From NCBI GenBank assembly GCA_973895155.1, contig OZ316894.1:3410001-3474000 (forward strand): a stretch of DNA of 64,000 bases, in the 5' to 3' direction. Position numbers and translations under genes: made by a program. The stretch is from Marsupella aquatica. Its lineage: Eukaryota; Marchantiophyta. Positions 45,783 to 56,988 of the stretch are shown in pieces (positions within the stretch are counted from its first letter, which is position 1; every line of letters starts with the position of its first letter). The notes under the pieces are model-generated. The model was given only the letters and a program-made list of their open reading frames with translations. It made no database searches and was not told where the DNA came from.

Positions 45783-46467
45783 GTAACCCGGCCACGGTCC
45801 TCGCTTATTTTCTTTCTACCCTTCACGCAAAAGTAAGTATAGGGTTTCTTTATTCGGTTTAGAAAAATACTTTTAAATTTTTGTAGAAGAATATTAGGGC
45901 CGGTTAATGTTTTTAATCAAAATTTGAAAATTCTAAGAAAATATAGTGTTTTAGAAATGAATTTTGAAAATATTTTTAGAATATTCAAAAACGACAGGGA
46001 TAGAAAAATAGTTCTTTTCTTAATTTTAGTGTGCTTAATAGCTAAAAATGTAGAGTGTGATATGAGAGCCCCCTTAGAGCCCGCCTTAGAGTGAGACCCT
46101 CGAGTGAGGTAAAGATGTCAAATGATGTGAGAAAAATATGTCAAGGAAAAGATGTTGAAGATAGAACATGTAAAGGCTAGAAAAGTATGTGACGGTGAGA
46201 AAAGATACAAAGGTAAGGCAAACAAGTAAAAGCTTTGCAATGTAGTTGTTGAAGCATGTATGTGTGATCCCGACAATACAATTGTTGTGGTCGTGCTCAA
46301 TAAGCAGTGTGTTGGACATACAAATTAGATATGAGATAGCGGCCACCAAATTATAAAGTCCAAGCATATCCTAGTTACAGGAAAAATGTATTTTTTTAAG
46401 TTTGAAATTTTTAGAGAATTCAATAAACATTTTCTATATTTTGGGTAGGTGCGGACAGGCTAAAGGG
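45783..46467. other. Intergenic with dispersed repeat, no gene
   Basis: About 45795-45910 repeats 44820-44930 (TAAGTATAGGGTTTYTTTATT...CTTTTAAATTTTTG). No coding potential. Confidence 0.45.
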
Positions 46468-46811
46468 TGTTGAGCATAGACGATATTCGTAACGGCAAGC
46501 CCATGAACCATCCAACGCACAATAGTCGACACAGAGAGATACGTGGTTCACCTCCACATGAGGCTACGTCCACGAGAACACACAAGAGCTTTACTGCACT
46601 CTAGGCCGAACGGCCATACCAAGCATCCACAGCACAAGCTCTACCTATCTCTCAACTAGCTCCGTAACAATGAGCCTAAGTTCCACCAGGGTCTGGCATC
46701 AGCCCTGGCTATATACACAACAGCACTACCGCTAACATTAGCTAAGTCCTAACCCGTGTTAGCCTAACTATAGTTAGCTCATGAGTCACAAGACTAGAAC
46801 AATATCTAACA
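46468..46811 (-). repeat. Copia-3 3' LTR
   Basis: 344 bp. On the element strand it reads TGTTAGATATTGCTCTAGTC...ATGCTCAACA. Its second half is shared with the LTRs of Copia-2 and the solo LTR at 20211. Confidence 0.95.
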
Positions 46812-47018
46812 AACTCCCCCTTGACTCTTGTCTTGGGGACTAGACTAAATGCTACCATATGGAATCCTCAGCGGGAAGTTCTAGACAATCACCAAACCAG
46901 GTCTCCCCCTAAAAACCACAAGGGTTAACTAAGGGTTAACTAGAACTAAGCCGTAGCCTAACAGGAATGAGTAATCCATATAAAAATAGTCACATCTTGC
47001 TAAATAACTCTACTTGCA

Positions 47019-50000
47019 CTACAACTGCAAAACCTGCAAAGTAGCACGGTGTCTTGAGAAACTCTCCAAAGGAATCACTTTGGTAAAGGCATCAGGGGGA
47101 TTGAGCTTTCCATCAATCTTGACTAGCTCAAAAGTTTTATCAGACACTACTTGCCTGATAAAATGGTACCTGATATCAATGTGCTTCACCCTGCTATCCA
47201 TCACCTGGTTAGCAGCCAAGTGAAGAGCACTCTAACTATCACAATTTAGAGTCATTTTGCCACGCTCTAAACCCATCTCCGCGATCAACTTATCCAACCA
47301 AATTGCTTCCTTTGCTGCTTCTGCTGCTGCAACATACTCTGCTTCTGTAGTAAACTGAGAAATGCACTTCTGCAAGGTAGATTTCCAACTAATACATCCT
47401 CCTCCAAGAGTGTATACAAACCCAGTTGTAGACCTCCTTGTATCCAGACAGCCTCCATAGTCAGAATCTACATAGTCAACTAACGTTCTATCTGATCTAT
47501 TATCAAATAGTAATCCATAGTCCTGTGTGTCCCCTCACATACCTGAGAATCCATTTCACAGCTTCCCAATGTACCTTCCTTGGATTTGACATGAATCTGC
47601 TGACCTTGCCCATCGTTAGGGCCAAGTCAGGCCTAGTACAAGTCATCAAATACATGAGACTGCCTACTGCCTTCTCATAAGGAATCTTAGCCATCGGACC
47701 TTTCTCCACAGCATCCGTAGGAGAGAAAGTCGATGATAACTTGAAATGTGAAGCTAAAGGAATACTCACTGGCTTCCAATTTTCCATGTTGAATCGTGCA
47801 AGTACTTTCCTCGCATACTGGCCTTGACTCAAGCACAACTGTCCAGTATCAGAGTTCCTAAAAATCTCCGTCCCTAAGATCCTCTTGGCCTTACCAAGAT
47901 CCTTCATCCTGAATTCAGCACTCAATTTTGCCTTGAGACTGTCAACCTCAGATTGATCTTTAGCCACAATCAGCATGTCATCCACATAGATCACCAGAAT
48001 GATGAAACCAAATACATCATTCTTGATTGATTTCGTATACACACAAGGATCATACACCATCCTTGTAAAACCTTGAGCAAGCATGAAATCATCAAACCGC
48101 TTGTTCCACTGTCTGGGAGACTGCTTCAATCCATACAAGGATTTGAGCAATTTGAAAACTAAGTTCTCTTGGCCCTTCTTCATAAAGCCTAGTGGTTGTC
48201 TCATGAAGATCAACTCTTCCATGTTGCCATAGAAAAAAGCAGTAACAACATCCATCTGATCCATCACCAGACCAAAAAACACAACAAGCTGACACAAGAT
48301 CCAAATTGTGGAATACTTAGCCACCGGTGAAAAGACCTCATTGTAATCCACTCCTTTCTCTTGAGTGAATTCCTTGGCAACAAACCTTGCCTTGTAGATC
48401 TTATCACCACCCTCTGAAGGACTGTCCTTCAACTTGTAAATCCACTTGCTGTCCACCACTTGCTGACCTCTTGGAAGCTCCACCAACTCCCATGTTTTGT
48501 TGTCACTCAAAGATTGCAACTCCCTTTGCATCCTTTGCATTGCTGCATTCACTCATGCTTCTGCTCTGAAGCACAAGCCTCACTGTACAAAGAAGGCTCT
48601 CCTTCTTCCAAGATCAAAGCCATGTCATCATCATCAGGTGCAATGTCAATATCATCTAGCTTAGATGAGTCTGCCCATTGACCATACTTGGTAGGAGCTC
48701 TAGTAGAACGACTGGAAGTTCTTCTAGTAGATGACTCAGGCTGATCTGCTGCTGCTGCTGGTTGAATTTGAGGTATCCAGCAACAATATGCTCCTCTTGT
48801 TCCATCACAGGAACCAGCTCCAAGCCCGGAGCTTCTCCATCTCTCCTGTAATGAACATCATCATGACTAATCTCCCCCTCAACCCGGTCCGGGATGAGAG
48901 ATTTCCCCCTTTCAGTATGGGAGTCCTGAGAACTCTCCCCCTCCTTTGATGATCTGGATTCATTAAAGAACACATCTCTACTGACAATTAGCTTATAGGT
49001 TATTGGATCCCATAACCTATAACTCTTTACACCTTTCTGATAGCCAAGGAAAATGCACTTCTTCGACTTGGACTCCAGCTTGGATCGAAGCTGGGAAGAT
49101 GTAAGCATAAGCTGTAGTGTTGACAGCTTCAGCCCAAAACTCACGTGGTAAGCATGATTGACTCAACATACTCCTCGAGCAGTCCAATAGTGTTCGGTTG
49201 AGTCTCTCAGAAACACCATTCTGCTGAGGGGTATAACTTGTTGTGAGATGGCGGGTAATCCCCTGCTCCTTACAATACGTTCCAAATTCCATGGAACTGT
49301 ATTCACCACCGTTATCCGATCAAAGATATCTCACCTTATTATCAGTCTGATTCTCAACTTGGGCTTTTCACTCCTTAAAAGCGGCAAAAACATCAGACTT
49401 ATTGTGTAGAAAGTATTTCCACACATACCTTGAGTAATCGTCAATGAACGTGACATAGTATAACCGTCCAGAATGTGAGGGAGTAGGGGCTGGACCCCAC
49501 ACATCACTATGTACATACTCAAGTACCTCCTTGCTGGTGTGAGTTTCAACTCCGAAGGGTTTCCTGTATTGCTTCCCTAGCACACAGTGCTTACAAAATT
49601 CCAACTTACAAGATAGCAAATTAGAAAGTAATCCTTTCTTCTGAAGAATAGCCAAACCTTTTTCACTCATGTGGCCCAAACGAAGTGCCACAGCCGGACC
49701 ATTCCTCATGAGATAAGGTTACATTGGCTTCATCACAAACTACACTGCCCTCCAAAACGTATAGATTGCTATGTCTGTTTCCCTTCAATACAACTTTAGT
49801 ACCAGTTGAAACCTGAAGGACACCATTAGCAGAGCTCCACTGATGGCCATTTGCTTCTAAAACTCCAAGTGAAATGAAATTTTTCATCATGCTGGGAATA
49901 TGTCTCACATTCCTCAACGTTCTTACAGCACCATCAAACATCTGAAATCTTACAGATCCAAGTCCAACAACTTGACATGGGATTCCATTACCCATCAACA

Positions 50001-51186
50001 CTGACCTGTTGGAAACCGTGTAAGAACTGAAAAAATCTCTCCTAGAGCAAATGTGAAAAGTACATGCACCATCTAGAATCCAGTCATCACTACCTGGATT
50101 TGACACTACGTTGAGAGCATAACTTTGGCATCACAATATGTCATCATCATCGAGTAAATCTACCTTATGCGAGCTCGATGCCGCGTTAGCAGATGTAGTA
50201 GGGACCTTTACTCGACAATCCCTTTTCATGTGGCCAGACTTGCCACAATTCCAACATGCAAGAGGCTTCCTCTCTTACGATTTCCCTCTAGATTTAGATC
50301 TCCCCCGTGATGTAGATCTATACCTGTTATGCTCATTCGTGCGCTGCGCTGCTCTTCCCCTGTTCACATTGAGCGCAGTGCCAGAAGAAGATGTTGTCTG
50401 TGATTGACCCAGCTTCTTATGAGCATCATCAGATAGTAAAGAGCTCACCGCCTCATTATATGAAATGGACTTCAGATCTCTATACAAGAGCACTTGTTTC
50501 AAGCCCTGATATGACGGCGGTAAGGAGCTTAGCAGAAGTAAGGCCTTATCCTCATCTTCAACTCCTTTTCCCAGGTTTGACAGATCCACTGCTAGACTGT
50601 CAAACTCATCCAGGTGATCCTGCATCTTGCTCCTTTCCTTGAGCCTGAGGCTCATCAAGAGAGACTTCTTGTACAACCGGTCTGACGCATCTTCCCGGTA
50701 GTACTTCTCTCTTAGAGCCTTGAACAGTGACGCGCAATCCGCATAATCATCCAGCTGCTTGATGATGTGCGGCTTGAGATAAAGCATCACTGCATTGACA
50801 ACAATCACTTGCTCCTGTCTCCATTGTCTCACAGAAATCTCCTCCTCTCCATCATACTGTTCTCGTGATGAAAGCAGATGAGCTAAGCCCATGGCCCGTA
50901 GAACACCCTTCACTTGCTTCTCCCAGAGCAAGTAATCAGTACGACCATCGTACTTCTCCACCTCAAACTTCACTCCTCCAAATCTAGCCATCTCCCTCTT
51001 CTTTCCCACTACCGACAGCTTTGGTAGTAACACAGCTTCCTCCACTGCACGCCGCACCGGTGATCGTACCGGTGTCACTAGTTCTTCCTCAAACGGTAGC
51101 AGCTCCTCCTCAGACTCTCCGTCTAACCGTCATGATCCTGAAGCTCCACCGACACCAATTCTTCCAGTATCCTCCGAGTCACTCAT
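47019..51186 (-). pseudogene. Copia-3 gag-pol, frameshifted and stop-containing
   Basis: ATG at 51186 (MSDSED, as in Copia-2), then a TGA soon after. Gag continues to 50275 where a TAA interrupts. The CCHC knuckle CWNCGKSGHMKRDC follows near 50230. An in-frame TGA lies at about 50137, at the position equivalent to 36243 in Copia-2. Protease has WILDGACTFH. Integrase pieces have [17 protein letters not shown] and TPQQNGVSER. RT (47503-48552) retains VVTAFFYG and VIYVDDML. The C-terminal piece ends LQVLQL at 47019. At least four frameshifts separate the pieces. Confidence 0.92.
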
Positions 51187-52875
51187 ATGAAACAATCACG
51201 AAAAAATGTCTTTTTTTTTAACTTCTCATAAAACTCAAAACTCAACACCGCCGTGTAGCCCACGAAGCTAGGAGTCCAATACTGAAAGCCGAAATCAAAA
51301 ATGAAATTCGACAGAAAAGTTATTCAAATTTCGGTCGGGTGGGTAAAACCTTGGGAAACTCCCCCGTTTTGACCACCTCGGAGAATAACCAAAATACCAA
51401 GTACAACCCGTCGTCGGAATCGCGATGTGATTGGTGCGCCGCATTGCTAACTCCAGTGGCAACGTCCTCACCAAAAAAGAACCCAAAAAGTTACCATTTA
51501 GCGGACGGAATCTTTGTCGGACGACTGGAAAACAACTCTCTGTTTTTTGGGAATATTCCCGCACAGTCCTACAGGTCTCACAGGGGGCCGTTCCCCCTGT
51601 CGAAGCGGTTAAAACGGAGGGTCACCGGTCCCGGGATAGCCAATTAAAAGAGCAGGGAAGAAAAGACCAAAAAATGGCCTTAAAAGGGGGTGTTAAAGCC
51701 CTTTTAAACAGAAATACGCCCAAAACGCGCAAACAGAAAAAGAGGCGGGCCAGGAAGTATACGCAAGTCAGGCCGGGCATTTACAAGGCGTATGGCCGGG
51801 AGGCACAAGGGGGCGGAGCGCAAAGGTAAGGGGCAGCCGCGATGGGCCGCCAACTGCCTAGCAGGGTGAGAACGGGGGCACGGGGGCGAGGCAGCGAGCC
51901 CCGGCTTAGGTTAGGGCTCGCAAGAAAAAAGGGCCGTAACGAGGCTGTAAGGAGGGCTCTCGCCAGGCGGGGTCGGGGTCGTAAGGTCCGGCCGGAGCAA
52001 GGGCGACCGGGGGCGCGGGAGCAAGGTGCGGGCGGCCTGCAGCTGCCGGGCGACAGAAAAAGCACCGGCCGGCGCTGCGTAGAAGGCCGCGGAGGGAGTT
52101 GGGGGAGTCGGGAGGGTAGCGAGTAAAGGAGGAGTATGAGGGGGGGGACGGTGTGTGTATACACACACAAGGCCCAAATGACCCCCTTAAAACAAAAAAT
52201 TTACCCTAAAGCAAATAAATCCGAGTTCTCACCTGACCAGCCGCCGTTTCCAATGAGTAAACAACGAGTTACCGACGGGATATGTTGCCAAATCACACCG
52301 GCACCGTCTGCAACTCCAGTACTGTAAAAACTTCCGCTGTGTCGCCTTCACTCTGCGTCAAGTGCCAATCCCGGGCTCAAAACGACCACCTCGCCGCGAT
52401 CAAACCATTAGCCGTAGCACTTCGCATCTCTTCCACTGAGTCGGACGTCACGAAGAGAAACCCGGTTCAGATGTGAACAAGCTCCATAGCTTGTGAAAAA
52501 ACCTGAACGCCTCCTTCACTCGTCACGTCGCACTCGGTAACAACTCGGCAGCAATCCAACTACCAAAACGACCAGCTCGCATCAACCTTCAACTTAAGCT
52601 ATAATGTGCGATCCCTCCCGCATCGCACAGCTCACACCGTTGAAAAAAGTGAACTCTGGTCTCTCTCCCGAAATACCGTTGAACACGAATAAACCCTGAA
52701 TGATGCAAACTTCGATTCCTCCCCACCACGGATACCGATCAGCAAATTCTAACCACCGTTATAAAGCCCGCTCAGCCACACACATTCAAGTTTCATGCGA
52801 CGAAACTCCGAATGTGCCACCGACAATGAACGCTGGAAAAAACCTGTCATGAAAACCTCGTCACCTCCCAGGCAT
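51187..52875 (-). other. Copia-3 leader with GC-rich insert
   Basis: 51187-51470 and 52250-52875 correspond to the two halves of the Copia-2 leader. Between them (about 51473-52233) lies about 760 bp absent from Copia-2, much of it GC-rich. Confidence 0.65.
51473..52233. other. GC-rich insertion inside the Copia-3 leader
   Basis: The core, about 51750-52130, is very GC-rich, unlike its AT-rich surroundings. CTCACC is found at both junctions (51467-51472 and 52228-52233), like a 6-bp target duplication. The palindromic GTGTGTGTATACACACAC is near 52151-52168. Overlapping low-complexity ORFs run in several frames but none is protein-like. It could be a nested nonautonomous transposon or captured DNA. 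Confidence 0.5.
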
Positions 52876-52887
52876 GCTCTGATACCA
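52876..52887 (-). other. Copia-3 primer binding site
   Basis: The minus strand reads TGGTATCAGAGC two bases inside the 5' LTR. Confidence 0.92.
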
Positions 52888-52889
52888 CT

Positions 52890-53233
52890 TTTTGAGCATA
52901 GACGACATTCGTAACGGCAAGCCCATGAACCATCCAACGCACAATAGTCGACACAGAGAGATACGTGGTTCACCTCCACATGAGGCTACGTCCACGGGAA
53001 CACATAAGAGCTTTACTACACTCTAGGCCGAACGGCCATACCAAGCATCCACAGCACAAGCTCTCCCTATCTCTCAACTAGCTCCGTAACAATGAGCCTA
53101 AGTTCCACCAGGGTCTGGCATCAGCCCTGGCTATATACACAACAGCACTACCGCTAACATTAGCTAAGTCCTAACCCGTGTTAGTCTAACTGTAGTTAGC
53201 TCATGAGTCACAAGACTAGAGCAATATCTAACA
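52890..53233 (-). repeat. Copia-3 5' LTR
   Basis: 344 bp, about nine differences from the 3' LTR. Confidence 0.95.
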
Positions 53234-53238
53234 AAGGG

Positions 53239-54290
53239 CAGCTTGGGCAAGTATTTATTTCAGATGGTGTGTATGCATGGATAAATCTGACAGTGTCATA
53301 ATAACAATGTTTTTTATTAAGGGTTAGGATTGGTTTCCATTTTATGAGTTTGTCAACCTACCATCCCATCTTTTTGACACTCCTTGTACAGGAAAGGAAT
53401 TAACCGGCCCTCTCTAGCATCTTGTGTACTTGATTGACCACAAAGATGGATTGAGGATTTATCAGGCGCCTTGGATAGTACTCCGTCCAAAATCCCAAAA
53501 AATACAATTACTCCACAGTATTCCAAAAAATAGAGTAATTCTGCAGTTATCGCCGTGGGGTGACTAAATGAATTTTGATAAACCCCAACATTTACTATTC
53601 ATGTTCAAAGAACTAGTATTCGGCTAGCGCCCCATAAGGATTACACATCCAAATTAATACAAATTAATCCCAAGACCGCCTTGATTTAGGGGCTACAGCA
53701 GTGAGTTTTTAAGGATTAGAAATACAAATTAAGCACAAGATGGCCTTGATTTGGGGGCTAGTGACCAGAGATGTACTTGATGGACCCCTGAATTGAAATG
53801 TGACCCCATGAGCTTTTGGGTACATTGATGTGAGATCAATCAGTCTGGATCACTAATGGGTCCATCAGGTAACACTTTGCATTTTGCGGGTCCATCAAGT
53901 ATCTCTCTTGCTAGTGAAAGTGTAAGGATTAGAAATCTTACTTACAAAGCACCAACTACAAGCTAGAGTTGTGGCCTAGGCTTCTAGAATGAAGCCTCTA
54001 GACCATAACTCCATGGCTCATCAAGTGGATAGAAAAACACATGACTATGATGTAGGTCAAACTATAAGTATGCATGCTTTTTGTCATGGCTTTTATTTAC
54101 ATTAAAAAATGGGCTCTATGGCCTCACCATAACATATGATTGTGCAAAGTAAGAGTGATGTGCATAGAAAAGAGTATCATATTTTATGTATGATAAATTT
54201 TAAATCATTTCATTAACCTTCAAAGATAAAGACTATGAATAACCAATATATGTTGGGGACATTTTTATTGTCCTCCTACAGTAGCTATTC
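53239..54290. other. Intergenic, no gene seen
   Basis: AT-rich. Two related blocks near 53650-53700 and 53725-53765 share ACAAATTAA...AAGA...GCCTTGATTT. The phrase CTAGAATGAAGCCTCTAGACC near 53980 echoes 13110 and 13355. Confidence 0.4.
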
Positions 54291-54311
54291 ACGCTCAAGA
54301 ATGGGAAGTTG

Positions 54312-54516
54312 AGGCTAGTGCAAATTAATCACAAGACGTTCAAAGAATTGGTTAGTCAGGGCTAGTACAAATAAATACAAATTAATCACAAGACGTTCAA
54401 AGAATTGGTTAGTCAGGGCTACAGTAGTACAAATTAATACAAATTAATCACAAGACGTTCAAAGAATTGGTTAGTCAGGGCTAGTACAAATTAATACAAA
54501 TTAATCACAAGACGGG
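54312..54516. repeat. Tandem repeat, about 55-65 bp unit, 3.5 copies
   Basis: The unit contains ATCACAAGACGTTCAAAGAA followed by TTGGTTAGTCAGGGCTA. Units differ mainly in the length of the ACAAATTAATACAAATTAA linker. Confidence 0.9.
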
Positions 54517-54547
54517 TAACGTCTGGGTACTGTACAAAGTGTGGGGG

Positions 54548-54670
54548 CCGTAGATCGTGGTCTGGCAGGCAGGAGGTGGGGGCCGGGGAAGGGGGGAAGG
54601 GGGGGGGGGGGGGCAGGCGGGTGGAGGGGCAAGGCCTTGCCAGGCAGCCCCAGCCAGGCAGCGAGGGAGG
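54548..54670. repeat. G-rich tract with quadruplex potential
   Basis: The plus strand carries GGGGG, GGGG, GGGGGG and one run of about 16 G at 54599-54614, then further GGGG and GGG runs. Overlapping ORFs here are low complexity and not credible genes. Confidence 0.8.
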
Positions 54671-54799
54671 CCTGGAGGAGGACAGAGGCAGACAGCAAGC
54701 AAGCAGCGCAACGGGAAACAAAGGACCGGCGAAGGCGTCGCTCTCGGAGTACGAGCAGCAACCGGAACAAATGGTTTGGCAACTTCTCACAGTTTCGCA

Positions 54800-56988
54800 G
54801 CCACTTTACAGTATTATACTATACCCATTCAATGGGAAGGAAGCTACTTGATGAGTAGAGTCCAGTCCCGTCCAGTCGTCCAGAGCTGAAGGGTACTCGT
54901 GTACAGCGCTTGAACAGGAGTAAGAAGGAATTGAAGTCGATCAAGGAAGTGGATTGAAGCTTCCCTCATTTATTGTGTTCTCCGAGATTCTAGGAAACTG
55001 GTCTGCTACAGGACTGTTTTTCATTACATCTCCAGTCCTCCACTGCACGCTTTCAAGTTCCACGTTGGACGCTTTCGGAAGGGGAGCTCATTCTATCTGG
55101 GGAGGGAGAGGGTCCTGAGTGTGAGCTGATGCACTTGAGGTGAGCTGATGCACTTGAGGTGAGCTGATGAGGTGCGCTGAAGCTCCTGAGGTGAAGTGAG
55201 CTGAGTTGCTCCCATTATTTTTTGTCTTGAACATGCAACTTCATTATCATAGTTTCTCTCATTATTGCAACTGTAGTGATGAGAAGCAGAGACTACCCAT
55301 TCTGCCAATCGAAGCGCTGTGAGTGGAAAGTAAAAGCTGTGAAGCACTTTTCTGTCCGTCTGGGAGTTGTAAACTGAACTGGGTGTCTGACCAATGGACC
55401 ATCCCCAGAATAGGAAGGGGATATAAACCGATGCGGCCCTTGTCTCGTGGTCCTGCAATCAATCTCGCCTTCGTGTGGCAGATTGGCGGCTGCTGGAAAC
55501 TTAAAAGTACTGGAGCTCTACTGAGCTCCTTGGCTGAGCTACTTGGCCAATAATAAACCATCGACGGTTTAGGAACCCACCCTTGCATTTGGATATTGCA
55601 TTGGACTGTGCACCCACTTACTCTCTCCCCCAACACCACAGCTCCTCTCACGGTCTGCGCCTTCTCTCGCGCTCTCTAGCGCTGCTAATCTCAGCTCATC
55701 ATTGTTTCGAAGTGAAGGTGTGGGTGTTTGTTTTGTCTCTACTCGACAGTGTGCATCACTTTCCTCTTCTCTCTTATGCTGTTTCTTCGTTTCCACCATG
55801 ACTGTTCGAACTGCAAGCTTGCATAATAGCTGTAGCGACATTTAGTAGATTGCTGACACACTGCTAATGTGCACCTGCAACCGTTCACATCGAGAGAGTG
55901 TTGTCAGCTCCTGTGCTTTGCTCTTGTTAGCCGCTTCCTTCTTGATAAGCCGGCTTTACTGATTAGTTGATTAGTAGCTGCAGATAGGAGTCCACCTGCT
56001 GCGAATTGCCAGCTGAGTTGTCGCTCTTCCGTCTTCTGACTTATTCCGATCTCTCGCGCTGACTTCCTTCTTAAAACATTTACGTCCACCGTCGTAGCAA
56101 TACCGTAGCTACTTCATATTGATATCCTGGCGGACTGAGGGTAACACTTTATGTGAGGGACCTGTTCCTTCTGCTTACGCATTTGCTTCATCGAGAAGCT
56201 CCGCTCTGCTATCACTCCTGCACCACTGCTGTAGATTGGCACCCAAGTGGACCGAAGTGGAACTTGAGGTATAAGCACTGCGAGTACTCAAGTTGGTGAC
56301 AGAGTTGTCCCGCTGATTTTGCCACGACATTGATGTTTGTTGAGCTTCCTCGTTGTTGTCTTTCCCGGGGCAGGTTTCCTCATAATTCGTTAAGATCACT
56401 TTCCATTCCTTGATTTAGACGTGCTCCCTAATTTGCTCTCCTTTTTGAGTAATGTTTCGTGTGCACCGGATTTTTTTTACATTGTTCACGAATCTCCAAA
56501 AGGTCAGGAGACTTCGGAGTGCCACTTCTTTTTCTCGCACATGATTCCATACATTGGTCATATGTCCATACAGTCCTCAATTCATCAGCCTGGGTGCCAG
56601 AGCGGTTGTGTCAGAGGGAACTGCTCCTTTACGCCTGTCGTCCTGGAATGAGCGTTTCCATCGTCCTCTCCTTTTGTGATTGACAACGGCATTGCCTTCT
56701 CTGTTAGATCGCCAAAGAGATCAGCTTTTCTAAAAACTCGTTTTGTTGTACTGCAGACATTTGCGACACCGTTCTCTGGTAGCCAAAGTGCATTGTTTCG
56801 AGAATCTCTAAATTTGGAGTGGCCGTGAGAGAGGTCAGAGTATCACCTCGGAGCGTCTTCCTGCAGAGCCGCCGCATTTTGGATACATTTTGTCGATGCG
56901 AGTAGAATCGGCCATGCACAGATAGCAGCGGGGCACTGGGAGGCAGGAGAACTGCAGTCCGAGGTTTCCTTAACGAAGGGCATTTTCC
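54800..56988. promoter_or_regulatory. Probable promoter and 5' UTR region of the GH17 gene
   Basis: No protein-coding gene is recognisable. A GGTGAGCTGATGCACTTGA direct repeat lies at 55120-55170. Pyrimidine-rich sequence near 55620-55680 would suit a transcribed leader. The transcription start cannot be set from sequence. Confidence 0.4.
55120..55205. repeat. Short direct repeats of GAGGTGAGCTGATG
   Basis: Three consecutive copies of GAGGTGAGCTGATG with CACTTGA spacers, followed by degenerate GAAGTGAGCTGAG copies. Confidence 0.75.

Larger units (their letters stand above)
46468..53233 (-). mobile_element. Copia-3: older full-length Ty1/Copia retrotransposon
   Basis: 6766 bp on the minus strand with 344-bp LTRs and the perfect target duplication AAGGG (46463-46467 and 53234-53238). 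The LTRs differ at about nine positions, including loss of the terminal CA of the 5' LTR as read on the element strand (TG to TT on the plus strand at 52890). The Met-tRNA PBS is at 52876-52887 (complement). The polypurine tract is at 46812-46822 (complement). The proteins are close relatives of Copia-2, but the coding region is heavily broken and the leader carries a GC-rich insert. Confidence 0.96.

Noticed and set aside
51781-52170. Several overlapping ORFs in the GC-rich island of Copia-3
   Set aside because: Open in most frames because of base composition; low-complexity Pro/Arg/Gly content and no domain.
54491-54889. ORFs across the G-rich tract
   Set aside because: Poly-Gly or poly-Pro translations of a simple G-rich sequence.
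55093-55651. Minus-strand ORFs of 121 and 129 codons upstream of the glucanase
   Set aside because: No recognisable domain, overlapping in different frames, and in a likely promoter/leader region.
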